DNA of 64,000 nucleotides from Silene latifolia. Taxonomy: Eukaryota; Streptophyta; Magnoliopsida; Caryophyllales; Caryophyllaceae. The stretch covers positions 199,519,325 to 199,583,324 of the forward strand of contig NC_133536.1 of the NCBI RefSeq assembly GCF_048544455.1. Reading direction: 5' to 3'. The notes under the pieces are model-generated. The model did not search any database. It worked only from the letters and a program-made list of their open reading frames with translations, and was not told the DNA's origin. This document shows positions 24,602 through 36,617 of this stretch, piece after piece. Position 1 is the first letter of the stretch. Every line of letters starts with the position of its first letter. The translations under genes and the position numbers were made by a program.

Positions 24602-25873
24602 TGTAACACCCCCATATCCAGAGGAGCCTTAACTAGGCCTTCCTTAGCATATAAGGGCGTTACCATCTCGGTTGCCCGAGGAAAGTAATTATCAAACGTC
24701 AATAAAAGAACTATTAAGTTATATTACAAGCGGTTTAAACAACAAACGATGTAAAAGGTACAACTCAGAGCTACTCGCTACTATAAATAAATCTCGTGAA
24801 GACTCATCCCCGCCCGGACTCCACTATCCACAACATCAACATCTCGCTAAGACCGATTTGCTCACCATAAGGGATCACGGCAGACACATAACAAACAAAC
24901 AACCACACAAGGTCAGTACTGAGACAAGATAAGACAATGGCAACTACAATCAACAATACGAACAATGATATCAGACCCAACCGCAATCACAATAATCCAA
25001 CCAAACTCACATCGATCGTCCACCGGACCAGCCGCGCAGGGGGACCGCAGCCGTTCCCACCTAAGCCCCGCTCATCATACCGAGCGATAACCCTGTCCAT
25101 TAATGTGCACATCCCCTTCCGTGGCGGGTTCCACGAAGGGCGAAACTAGGGCGTGAAGCCACTCCCGCAAGTGACCCCACTCAGCCGAGAACGCATCTCG
25201 AGAACCATCAATAGCCATCATAACCACAATCACAACACACACAATTACTATATCAAACAACCACAATACTACCACAACGACCGACACACTAGACCATCTA
25301 CAGAAACTGAGTAGGCGAACCTACCTTTAAGCAACTGCAACCAATCCATGCCGACAGACAACACATCCAGCGACCAAGCACAGCCTATAACCACCATACA
25401 AATATCTATTACTAACAAGCAAACCCTAACTATAGAGACAAAGGCACGGATGATGACTATGACATACCTATTAGGGAGAAACTCAGCAAAAGACCGCTAC
25501 CCGATACCAGTGACGCCCTCTCAAGGTTCAAAGATCTTCAAAAAGGCTTCCATGGAGGTTTTGAGGTGAGGGGAAGGGAAAGGGGCGACTGAAGGATAGG
25601 AGGAAAGTGGCGGAAGTGATTTGCGGATTTAACAAAACGCGATATAAAACCCTCGCTGAAAACCCGGCACTCGATCGAGTACCCAACCTACTCGATCGAG
25701 TGGCCCCCTACTCGATCGAGTACCCTAGCTACTCGATCGAGTAGTCTCTACTCTATCGAGTACCACTCTTAACACGCAGCTCAAACAGGTTTCGGCCTAC
25801 TTTCCTAAGACTACTTCCGCTCCCAAGGTCGGTCAATGATAGTCAAAGGGTCCCTAAAAGGGCGGGTATTACA
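24602..25873 (-). repeat. 5' LTR (right) of the non-autonomous element
   Basis: 1272 bp. At 25668-25765 near its U3 end it holds four perfect ACTCGATCGAGT palindromes and one variant, a block deleted from the left LTR. Confidence 0.9.
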
Positions 25874-26408
25874 CCTGCGCAGCTCCATTTGCTCAACAAG
25901 GCCCAGAAGACAGGGATCACCTCTCAAGTCTTCATCAACATGCCCTTGGAGGGACATACACATGCAACAAGCAAAATCCAAAAGCCCTTCGCCTAGCAAC
26001 ATAAGAAACGGTGGGGTCGGCCCTATTAATGAATCGATCAATAAAGTCCAACATTCGCACTCCTTTTGAGGTCACTAGACGGTCCACCTCAAGTCTAGTT
26101 AACCCAAGCAAGTCTCTAAATTTGCTTTTATACCCTTGCGAAGTAGAAGGAATGGCAGGCAAGTGTTCCGGGTCCCACCCACCGATCGCAACAATTTCTT
26201 CAGGAAATGAGCAAATGTCGCCTCCAGGGAACGCAAAAACATGATAATTCGGGTCCCAGTAATCAAGACAAGCATCCAAGAACAGTTTGACAACCTTGAT
26301 AAGCTTCAAACTCAACAATGATCCAAGATTATAGGCGCCCATGTCGTATTTCTCCATGTTGGAAAATTCGTTGGTCCACTCTTTTAGGCGAATCTCCAAA
26401 GTATTCAT

Positions 26409-26640
26409 GATGAGTGATTCTATTAAGAATTTTATGTAATAAGACGAAGAAAAGACGGAAGAATTGTCTGAATAAAAGCTCTATCGACGTCTCTATTTAT
26501 ACTAATTTCTGTTTCCTAAAATCTGCCAGAACAGAAACACCTGGGAACAGGCGCAACACCTGCTGCGCCTCTTCAAAGGGACGCAGCTCATGTTGCGCCT
26601 CTTCCTCAGCTAGGTTTCTGTGATTTTCCACGTTGGATCT
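26409..26640 (-). promoter_or_regulatory. Putative LTR-like promoter of the antisense DUF7745-like gene
   Basis: On the minus strand, a GC-rich double palindrome (26612-26536) is followed by ATTAGTATAAATAGAG, with TATAAAT at 26501-26495, then about 90 bases to the ATG at 26408. The element's own LTR has the same palindrome, then TTAGTATAAATAGGAG. This suggests the antisense gene's promoter derives from, or co-evolves with, LTR sequence. Confidence 0.5.
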
Positions 26641-27284
26641 TTCCTAAATTCCTTGACGAATAATTTCCTATTCCTACGGGTTATTATTTTGGTAAAAACG
26701 TGGAAATTGCCATATTTCGTGTTTCCTAATTCCGCGGGTACGCATCTCGAGGCGACATCAACATTTTCGTCATTTTACCACACTTGCATATTTTCATTTT
26801 AGGAAATAATTTGCATTATATTTCAAAATTTATATATTTCTTTCATTTCTTTTTTTAATCATTTCATTTCTAACTTATAGGGTTCTATTTTTTTTTTTAG
26901 GGGGCAACCCTCCCTACCGTCCGGTCATTTCCGGCAATTTTTTTTGCATTTTTGCATTTTCTCTTGCATTTTTGCGTGCTTTTGAGTCATTCGTTTTGCG
27001 CTAATTTAGGCCGTGTGTATATACAAATGTATGATCTACGTGATTTCTATGTAAATTTCGGCAGCATGACGGCGTAAACCGTCATCTACCAAACCTGTTC
27101 AAAGCTAACCTGCAGGTACAAGCAACGCAACCCAACAGCAAAGGCACTCAGGCCGTCATATATACAACCAAAAAGGGAAATGTACAACAAACTGGGGGGC
27201 TCGAGCCCCAAGCAAAGTCCGAAATGTCCTAAATGAAGGTCCAAAATGTACAAATGTGCAAAATACAAACGAAACAAAACAAAA
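26641..27284. other. Spacer between the two antisense genes
   Basis: AT-rich, with T-runs (26840-26900) and no coding signal that I can see. It separates the DUF7745-like promoter from the 3' end of the plant-mobile-domain gene. Confidence 0.5.
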
Positions 27285-30276
27285 CTACTGCCGGTCGCCC
27301 TCTAGCTCCGCAACTCTTGCCGCGAGAGCAGCAACCTCGGCGTCTCGAACCTCAAGCTCCCTCAACAAGCGAGCTGTCTCCTCCCGAGACTAGGCCAACT
27401 CTCGCTCCAGCTCACGGTCCCCCTGTAAACAACGAAATTGGCTCGTGTCAATCATTTCAAACAATTACAAGAAAAATCAAAATTCAAAATGAAATAGACA
27501 CAAGGTCCGTACCTGACGACCTCGACCGCCGACAAGTGCCTCGACGACAGTAGCCCGCAGCCGGTTGGCCACCCTCTATAACGCCACGAACCGAGACGGC
27601 GCAACCTGCATTTTTAAAAGGAAATTCTCAATAATTGAATAAGTTCAATCAAATGTGTTATTACACAAAAATTATGCAAATTAGAGGCTCACCCTCCGAA
27701 TCAGATGCTGCCAGTTGTCCAGGCCAACATCCGTCACAGCCACGTCAAAGTCACGCAGCTCGGAGATCGTCGTCCTCCCAGTCGCGTAAGTGTACTCGAG
27801 AGTCTCGGGGTACTCTAGGGGCTCGATGCCCGCCACCTCAACCTCCTGTAAAGTCAAATGATTCTCGATGATCTTTCATCGTACTCTCAAAATCAAGAAT
27901 AAAGAAGAGTAAAGGTGCTCACCACAACCGGCCAGTACGCCAACCTCCCGTAAAGGAACGCCGAGTAGTCCTCGCTAGGAAGAAGGAGGGCGTCACCACC
28001 GACGCCAGCCAAGTCAGCCTCCCTCTCTGCCTCAGAAGGCTCCCTGAACATCATCCTACGAGGATCGATGGGAACCATCAACACATCCCGAGAGCACTGA
28101 TGAGCCAAGCGCTCGCCCAAGTACCACACAGGACCCATCGACGTCCTCAACAGCAGCCGGCTCGAGCTCCTAGGTCGAAGGACCTCAGCTACAGAAGGAG
28201 GCGCTTCAGCGTACTCTGCCCAAGGCCTGGGCACCCACTGAGACAAGACAAACAAGGAATCATTCTTATGATCGATTAAAAGCAATATAGAAGCAAAATG
28301 AATATAAGTGAGATGCTCACACTGTCAAGCTGAAGAACGTTCACGTCCCGCCGGTAAACGTCGTGAGAGGAACGCTTGCTCCTCGTCCTGCACATCACCC
28401 AATCCCTCACAACGGGATAGGCCCTCTCCAGCGGCTCCGTCCTCTTGGGCGAGAGGCTCGGAAAGTAGGAGTACACCCACGCCTGTAAAGCAAGATAGTC
28501 TATAACGATCTTTTGTAATTTGATAAAGAAAAGAATTGATTTTAGTCTCAATGAAGGTTCATACCTCCAGCAGCAGTCCAGGTCCTACAACACCAGGAGA
28601 AGTCCCCTTCTCCATCAACTCCGGACGAACCATGGCCCTCATGAAGCGGATGAGGACCGCAAAACCAGCAGTGACCCAGTCCCAACGCCCCAGGGAGATC
28701 AGGTCAGAAAGGAAGGGAAAAAGCTTCGTCGACAGCCTCTCTCCCTTGTCTCCGAGGTAGATCGAAGACAGACACCACCAAAGCCACAAACGGGCCCTCT
28801 GCTCAGCAGTACAGGGAGGAGGAGCCATCTCCCTCCCATCAATCGTCGCCAGCGATGGGGTCTTCCCCGCAAAGTAGTCTCGGACATAGGAGCCGGGCAC
28901 CAAACCCGACACTATAACAGCCTTCGACGACAAGTTCCTAGCCTCGGCCGAGTCCACCCTCATGGTAGTCTCCGGCCACTTCACAGCCTCAGTCCCACAC
29001 GGCAGACCCGAAATCATGCCGTAGTCCTCCAAAGTGACTCCCACCTCACCGAAAGGCATGTGAAAAGTGGAAGTCGTGTCCCAGAATCGGTCCAAGAAAG
29101 CGCGGACCAGGCTAAGGTTAGCCCGCAACTTCCTCTTCGCGATATCCCTCCAGGCCTGCACCAAGGCACCAAACGCTCCACGCTCGATCATGGCGCGCTC
29201 CTCCGCCGACAGCCGCTCGTAGCACTCCATCGCTGTCGTGTAACCCGAGAACGACCTGATGTTCTCGACCTCCTATTGTTATTTGAAACAAAGCTATCTT
29301 TAGTTTTGAATGAAAATTGGAAAAGATATGAGCAAATGAAATGAAAAAAGGTGAGTGATGAGTAATGAATTCAAAATTACCAAACTCTTCACCATCCTGT
29401 AGGACAGGTGACCCTCTGCGGCCCAAAGCAGGTGCCTACTCTCCCAGGTCTCAGCCCACGCGGGAGCTCCCCTCAGCTGACGACCTACTCGCCCAACGTT
29501 GGCCCGCCTCGGGGCCTCCTCCTCCTCAACAGCCTCCTACTCGTGGACCTCGTCTCCAGCAGCCATCACCGCGGCGGTGAAAGCCTGCTCCAAAGCCTCC
29601 TCGACAACAACAACGTCTATCTCCATGGGATCCCTCCCAGAAGTAGAAGCCTCATCACCTGCAATATTAAAGAAAATTTAGGCCGCGTCACGTGACGACG
29701 AGCCTTGGTTAAGGGATTTTTTAGCCTTCGGAAGCCCTGAAATCATTCTTTTCTCGCCATCTTTGGCCATATTCTTACAAACCCGATCAGTCATGTGATA
29801 GTTAGGGTCAATTTAAGCCTAAGTTGAAGCCTAGTTCCGTGTTCGAGTCGAAATTTCGGCAGCATTTCGTTATAACGGCGATTATGCCCTAGAAAAGTGT
29901 CCTGAAAAAGCCGTCACAAACCAAAATTCCGAGATGGTAGGAAGTTTACCCATCATCCAAGGATTCCGAATATCAAGTTTCATCGCAAATGGGCAATCCT
30001 AAGGCTATTTTCGAAGCAATTTACGGTTTAGCTGTGAAACCGTCTCAAATTCACTCAAATGCTCAAAACTCAACGAAAATTCGAGACAAATACATGGTTA
30101 TGTATCTTATACTACCAATTATCCATTTCTAATATCAATTTTACAAGGCAAATCCATTTGGGGGAAAAGCCCCAAATTTTCGAATTAATTGGGTTGAAAA
30201 CCCTAATTTTTTAGATCCAAATTGAGCAAATATAGAAGATTGATGCAAGAATGAGACACATACCTCGATTAGTCAT
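27285..30276 (-). pseudogene. Antisense plant mobile domain (PMD) gene in the Tat-like element
   Basis: A multi-exon minus-strand gene. Clear exons: 29658-29381 (EASTSGRDPMEIDV..., WAETWESRHLLWAAEGHLSYRMVKSL), 29269-28565, 28482-28321, 28237-27923, 27845-27693, 27605-27513 and 27422-27285 (coiled coil, stop TAG). All have GT donors and AG acceptors. The long exon shows PMD motifs: FHMPFGEVGVTLEDYGMISG, LWLWWCLSSIYLGDKGERLS and SLGRWDWVTAGFAVLIRFM; the next continues AWVYSYFPSLSP. Possible 5' exons: ATG 30276-30264 (MTNRG then GTATGTG) and 29770-29692. Their joins are unresolved, since the latter leaves only 33 bases of intron. Three TAG codons (in the exons at 29658, 27605 and 27422) fit C-to-T decay of Gln or Trp codons. 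PMD occurs in MAIN/MAIL1-type plant silencing factors and in transposon-encoded proteins. Confidence 0.75.
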
Positions 30277-31238
30277 GATGAATGCAAGCTTTTGGATCGA
30301 ATCTTGGCGGAAACGGTTGAGATTTGAGAGAGAAAGGGAAGATTTGTGTTTCGAATAAATGAATTGCAAACCCTCTGTTTATCGCGTTTTTACGCAGAAA
30401 AGACACATTCAGGAACAGACGCAGCAGGCGCTGCGCCTATTCCAAGAGACGCAGCTCGTGCTGCGCCTCTTCCTGGTGTTCCCTCCATACGAGTTTTCAA
30501 AAATTCGTTATGAGTTCGTTATTTGTGGGCCCATCTTTGGTGCGCCTCTTCCCCATTGCTATTTTATCTTTTTGGTCCGTTTAACGATTATCTTTCGTTC
30601 AGACCCGCATTTCTAAGCCAACAGCAGACTATCATACGTTATTTATCGCTTCCAAGACCTTGCTTGTCACAACGAGCAGATATTCCTTCATAGGTGTTTC
30701 GACACGCCTTCATTATATTCCCTAGCGAGAGTACACGGATAGACTTTCCCTCTCGAGACAAGGAGATTAGTTCCCGATTATGTTCCCCAACGAGAGTTCA
30801 CGACCGACGGTCACTTCCTCTCGAGACATGGAGATCAACATCGACCCCGAATTCTTTCGAAGTTTGTTTGAAGCTGAACACATGCAGATTTCTCCCAGCG
30901 GTTCCAGACTGTGTCCTGCTATCTTTCCTCATTATTTCCTTATAATCCTTCAGATAACAATTATCTTCAGACCCAAAGAGTTTTGCCGAAGCGTCTTTAG
31001 TCCCGTTTCGTCCAGAAGTCTCAGGTATGATCTCTTCTTATGGCTGGCGAGCCTTCTTAGGTAGTCTAATGGACTTTAAACAACCCTCCCCGATAGTCGA
31101 CAGACTCTAAAATGTTCCCGACGACAGGTCCTTGGCTCAGACCCCTTGAGCCGCCTCACGTCGCCATAGTCGTCAGGTTGTAATCTTCGATTGACCTGAT
31201 GGCTATACTTTTACTTTCGCCTTGTCCAAGCCTCAGTT
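30277..31238. other. Region between the PMD gene and the 3' LTR
   Basis: It holds one GC-rich double palindrome at about 30410-30482, upstream of the PMD gene as one also lies upstream of the DUF7745-like gene. A CTCTCGAGACA-type repeat occurs around 30750-30830. No gene seen. Confidence 0.5.
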
Positions 31239-31251
31239 AAAGTGGGGGCTC
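31239..31251 (+). promoter_or_regulatory. Polypurine tract of the Tat-like element
   Basis: AAAGTGGGGGCTC immediately before the 3' LTR at 31252, the primer for plus-strand DNA synthesis. Confidence 0.75.
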
Positions 31252-33682
31252 TGTAGATACCTCATTTCTGCACCCCTCGCAAACCACCCGGTGATGATTG
31301 GGCCGTATGTTTGGTACGCTGAACGATTTGTGACAGTTCGTAAGTTTATTGTCAAGTGATTGCTTAAACACTAATGTCTACCTCTTAGTTGTCATCTACG
31401 CGTCGATACGGTCGTTTTGACAGTAATTAGAGTACATTTGGAGTTCGGGCCTAAAACCGTCTTTATTTTCTGATAACCGTTAAATCCCGAGTCAGAATGT
31501 TCTGGAATGTTCCGGATATTTCTATTCCATATTTTATAAATACTTCACAATCTTTTAATCTTTGGTAAACAATTTCCCGTAATATTCATACAAAATATTA
31601 AGGAAAACCAATTTATTCCGTCCTTCCATAACTTAAACACAGAAATCTTTCTTCCGTAGGAGGAAACCACTTGGGAACAGACGCAGCAGGTGCTGCGCCT
31701 CTTCCAAGAGACGCAGTGACTGCTGCGCCTCTTCCCAGGTCCTTTTCTGCGTATTTCTCGTATCTTTTTCATATCTTTCCGAGATTCACTTCCAAAGTCT
31801 CTCCGAAAACCCTAATTCCTTCACGTGATTAGTATAAATAGGAGCCTTCGCTCCTCATATTTCTCACGCGAGTGTCCGCCCTTCTCTTCTCCCTTTTCAT
31901 TCTAGACCTTTGTTCTTACTTTTTGGCGTCTACGTACTTGAACATTCGACCACGTAAGCTCGGATCCTTCTGAGTACCAGCCTCGTTTGCATGACCGACC
32001 AATTTGACCAACTCCACATCAATCAACTTAATTAATCTAATCGTTTTTCCTCTTACGAGAGCACTTTCGTCTACATTCGAGTCGAGCATCACTAATCGAT
32101 AATTTAGTTCTTCTCGTTTCGTCAAACATGTAAGTCTGAGGGCGTAAATCCTTCTTTATTTATTGTTATTTACCTTTTGTATCATCACTAATGTAAGGTT
32201 TATGTCGAAAACACCTCTTAAAACCGATTTCTAAAACCGTGCTTTAAAAACCCTTTTTACAGATTTTCAGAAGACAGACCGTCGAGAAAGGACGCAACAA
32301 CTGTTGCGCCTCTTCGAAGGAGCGCAGTACCTGCTGCGCCTCTTCGTGAGGCTGCCGCAGTTCCTGCTTCCTTTCTTCTTCCTTCGTCCTCTGTAATTCG
32401 TCAAACTTTTATTTGTTTCGTTTGTTTTCATTAATTCTTCGATTCAATAGTCTAACAATCTCATGTATATTATTTATCATTCGTTAACATGTTTAATTCG
32501 TCATTAAATCCGACTTAAATCCCTTATAATCCAATATTTGCGGGTTTTCGTCATTAAATTTAATCCGGATTGTAGGAATTCGATTGGTTCATATCGGGTT
32601 TCTGGAATTCGACCTTTGATATATTTTCATCTGTCTTTTGTCATATTCGTCATTAGTTCGTCATTGATTCATCATGTTTAACCTATTTAGTTCACCTATG
32701 TCACTAATTAATCTTTCCTCCATGTTTAACCTATTTAGTTCACCTATGTCTCATCTATGTTTCGTTGCTTTCATGACCTTCATTCACATGTAAATAATAT
32801 ATTAATCACTTTCATCCGAGTAAGTATATTAATTATTCATTAAAATCACCAATTTACATTAACGATTTGTAGTTCCGGCTTCACAGCCAGAACTCACCTT
32901 TGGAACAGACGCAGCAACTGCTGCGCCTCTTCCAGAGGGCGCAGTCCTGATGCGCCTGTTCCAGGTTGTGTTCTGCCTCTGAACTTCCGTTCTGTTTGAC
33001 CTAGTTTAATTAGTCTACGTATAATTAACTATTACTCATATTATCGCCTACTGATCTGTTCGTTAATTCTTTCTTTTATTCGTTTTCTCAAATTATCCGT
33101 TTCAAAGGTATTTTCGACATAAATCAATGAAACCCGATGTAATTATTGTAATTTTTATTGTAACTTTCTATCATTGTAATATTTATCGCATTTGTATGAT
33201 TTATTTACGTGTTTTCACATGTAATTAAGCATTAAATCCCTACTTCGACCCAACTGTTTGCTAAATTAATTGTTCACCGACTTAGTCTAATTCTCACATG
33301 TTAGGATTAAAACGTTGGATGTTGCATTGCATGCATATAATCGACGATATATCGAGTATAGATGATGTCCCTAATCATTAGTAGAGGCCGCTATCGAGGC
33401 GGGCGGGATTAGGTGTTCGATCAAAAGAGCTTCCTAATACGTACCCTCACCCCTTACTCCAGATCTCTGTGAACATCCGTGTTCATTGACATCCACGAGA
33501 GTCATTCTAGACATAGAATGCTAAGGGTAACGATTGCTTAGTGTTCATGTCTCTACTTTGTGTCTTGACATGGCACGAGGTATTCGAACGGTTCCAATTT
33601 CCCATAAAAATTGGTGGCGACTCCAACAAATGCAAACGCTTGTTCTCTCTCCCAAGCGCCCCCGTGGGCCCCATTGTCCACA
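31252..33682 (+). repeat. 3' LTR of the Tat-like element
   Basis: 2431 bp matching 1637-4055, with three GC-rich palindromes around 31672-31742, 32284-32352 and 32898-32970 and a TATA box at 31833-31839. Followed by AAGGG. Confidence 0.9.
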
Positions 33683-33687
33683 AAGGG

Positions 33688-35049
33688 AAGCAATAGATGA
33701 TTGCTGGAAGCCATCCCTAACCTCGTATCACCGGGACAGACACCCGTACCGGCTGGGACAGATTTCGTCCCTAAGGGACGGTTCATTTCGCCCTTTTTCT
33801 CTTCCGGTTCACCTCCATTTGTTTTGCAAATACTATATATACCCCCACTTTATAATTTTTGGGACACAACCCTAGATCTAGTTCTCTCATATTACCAAAT
33901 TTCAAACTTTGTTAATCTTTCCCTACTTACTCTCTAATCTTTCAATAACCTGCATAATCTTAGTCTTAGAAATTGGGTTGTAATTGAATCGAATATTTCC
34001 CCATTCTTGTTCAATCCACATTTCCTTATTTTGCAATTAAGTTGGTATAATCCTTTCCGTTATGTTGTTTTGTTTACATTTACTTTTTCTTAAGTTTTAT
34101 ATCAATTGTTTGCACTTGAATCTCTCTTATTAGTTGTTAGATTATAATTTTCTCTCTCTTATTCATCTTTTTCATGTTTGTAGTTGATATTTCTCATAAA
34201 AGAATCCATCTTTGTCAATTATTTTGTCTTGATAACCATGATTAGTGATTAGTCCTTTTACTAGGACTCGATTATCCCTGACATGAGTTTCCTACTTGGT
34301 TAAGACTCAATTTCATTTTAGGTGGTGGTAAAGGAGAATTAAGGGGATTGATTTGTGTTATTGACTTGTTGAAATTTTCTTCTTATCATTGACCCTTGAC
34401 AATTGGTGATAATCAATTAGGTGGAGCATGGTGTGATTTTAACTTGTCTTTCGTTAACCTTGGTTGAGACCGAAAGGGAGAACCTTGGGAGAACACCCAT
34501 AATTTTGTGTTTGAAATCGATCCTCGAGAGAGGGAGTGAGATGACCCGGATATGAGACGCGAGCTTAATGAACCTAATTCTAGTTTGAACCACCCTTGAG
34601 ATAATGTATGAGTTTAAGGGAGTTGAAACTCGGAATTAGGTACCCGACCTTCGAACACGAGAGGGGGGTTGGCGGAGCTTACTAGTGTCCATGCACGAGA
34701 CGTTAGGGAGGTGTTTGGCGACCGAGAGCCGTCGTCCTCTTTAACACTACATAATCGACAACTTAACGGGAAATTAAGCATGTAGAAGCAATTGTCGGAG
34801 GAGAAGTCGGGTCCCTGGCCTTCCTTATTCTTGATTACATCATTTTCATTCACTTTCTTTATTTTCATCACTAGTGCAATTACATTTTATTTTTAATTAG
34901 TTTAGTTAAAAAAAAAACCAACTCCTTTATTGCCGACTTAGCTACACAAGACTAAAAACGATGGGTAATCTCCCACACTCCTTGTGGATTCTACCCTCAT
35001 ATTGTGCAATGATAACCATGCACTTGCGAGGTTAAACTTTGAACCAACA
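33688..35049 (+). mobile_element. Athila-like LTR A, 3' piece
   Basis: Continuation of the LTR begun at 1284. It has TATATATAC near 33833, the CTCCTTGTGGATTCTACCC block typical of the 3' end of Athila-type LTRs, and ends GAACCAACA at 35049 just before a primer site. Joining the two pieces gives an LTR of about 1.7 kb. Confidence 0.65.
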
Positions 35050-35055
35050 AGTTTT

Positions 35056-35073
35056 TGGCGCCGTTGCCGGGGA
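35056..35073 (+). promoter_or_regulatory. Athila-type primer binding site
   Basis: TGGCGCCGTTGCCGGGGA, the primer site common to Athila-type elements, 6 bases after the LTR A end. Confidence 0.8.
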
Positions 35074-35300
35074 GCAAAGGCTAGATATTAATTGTTTTAT
35101 TTTAGTTTAGATTAAGTCTTTCCTTGTTACTAATCCCTTTCTTGAGTGTTGATAAAATCACTAATTGTTAAAGAACCTCTAGTAGTGGAAGGTGAATTAG
35201 AAGAACCGGGTAATCTAGGTTCTTTGAGAATCCTTTTGGGACTCCCGAAGAAGTAGTTATGGTCGCGATTCCTATGAGAGATAAGTTAGCTCCAAAAACA
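35074..35300 (+). mobile_element. Athila-like 5' leader fragment
   Basis: Sequence after the primer site resembling an Athila leader (TTCTTTGAGAATCC, GGGACTCCCGAAG). The element is cut off at about 35300; no gag follows. Confidence 0.5.
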
Positions 35301-35399
35301 AGATTTAATCTCAGCCCTCCATTTTAGATGAGATCAATAGTCCAGATTTAGAAGGGTAACTCACCAAAAATGACCAACTCATATGATCTTATTTCTCAC

Positions 35400-36617
<1,218 letters not shown>

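Larger units (their letters stand above)
18255..25873 (-). mobile_element. Non-autonomous LTR retrotransposon with one Athila-ORF1-like gene
   Basis: 7619 bp with a perfect duplication CCTGC (18250-18254 and 25874-25878). It reads on the minus strand: 5' LTR 24602-25873, initiator-Met primer site 24587-24598, a single ORF region 22452-20808, polypurine tract at 19340-19352, 3' LTR 18255-19339. LTR ends are TGTAATACC...GTGTTACA, like the Tekay-like LTRs in this window. There is no gag, protease, RT or integrase. It belongs to the large-retrotransposon-derivative class and must borrow enzymes from other elements. It disrupted the DUF7745-like gene. Confidence 0.88.
17225..26408 (-). pseudogene. 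Antisense DUF7745-like gene in the Tat-like element, split by an LTR insertion
   Basis: Read on the minus strand. Start ATG at 26408; first exon 26408-25879 is interrupted by the element 18255-25873 and resumes at 18254-18151. An intron 18150-18002 has CAG/GTAAAA donor, a roughly 120-base pyrimidine tract and TTGGTAG acceptor. The last exon is 18001-17225. The joined reading passes EKYDMGAYNL, LFLDACLDYWDP, GEILLGLDNRKANRD, SPVIMQ/VWLMERL, IRWIVPWWHL and PERLMRQVGLKQTIP, the pattern of plant DUF7745-type proteins common in transposon neighbourhoods, and ends in a charged, Lys/Glu/Arg-rich tail with KKPK. Original length is about 470 residues. Lesions: an extra base near 25950-25955, TGA at 17891-17893 (Trp position) and the 7.6-kb insertion. 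The family has no known biochemical function that I can state. Confidence 0.65.
1637..33682 (+). mobile_element. Tat/Ogre-like Ty3 LTR retrotransposon, host of two nested elements
   Basis: A complete element flanked by a perfect 5-bp duplication AAGGG (1632-1636 and 33683-33687). The two LTRs (1637-4055 and 31252-33682) start TGTAGATACC and end TTGTCCACA. Order on the plus strand is LTR, primer site, gag-protease, RT-RNase H, second RNase H, integrase, then a long region with two antisense genes, a polypurine tract and LTR. Removing the two nested elements leaves about 19.3 kb, in the Ogre size range. The second RNase H places it in the Tat clade. The coding part has several stops and frameshifts, so it is not autonomous now. 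Confidence 0.88.

Noticed and set aside
29659..29691. A 33-base intron joining a candidate exon at 29770-29692 to the PMD exon at 29658
   Set aside because: It would restore a good frame, but the length is below what plant splicing normally accepts; left as unresolved.
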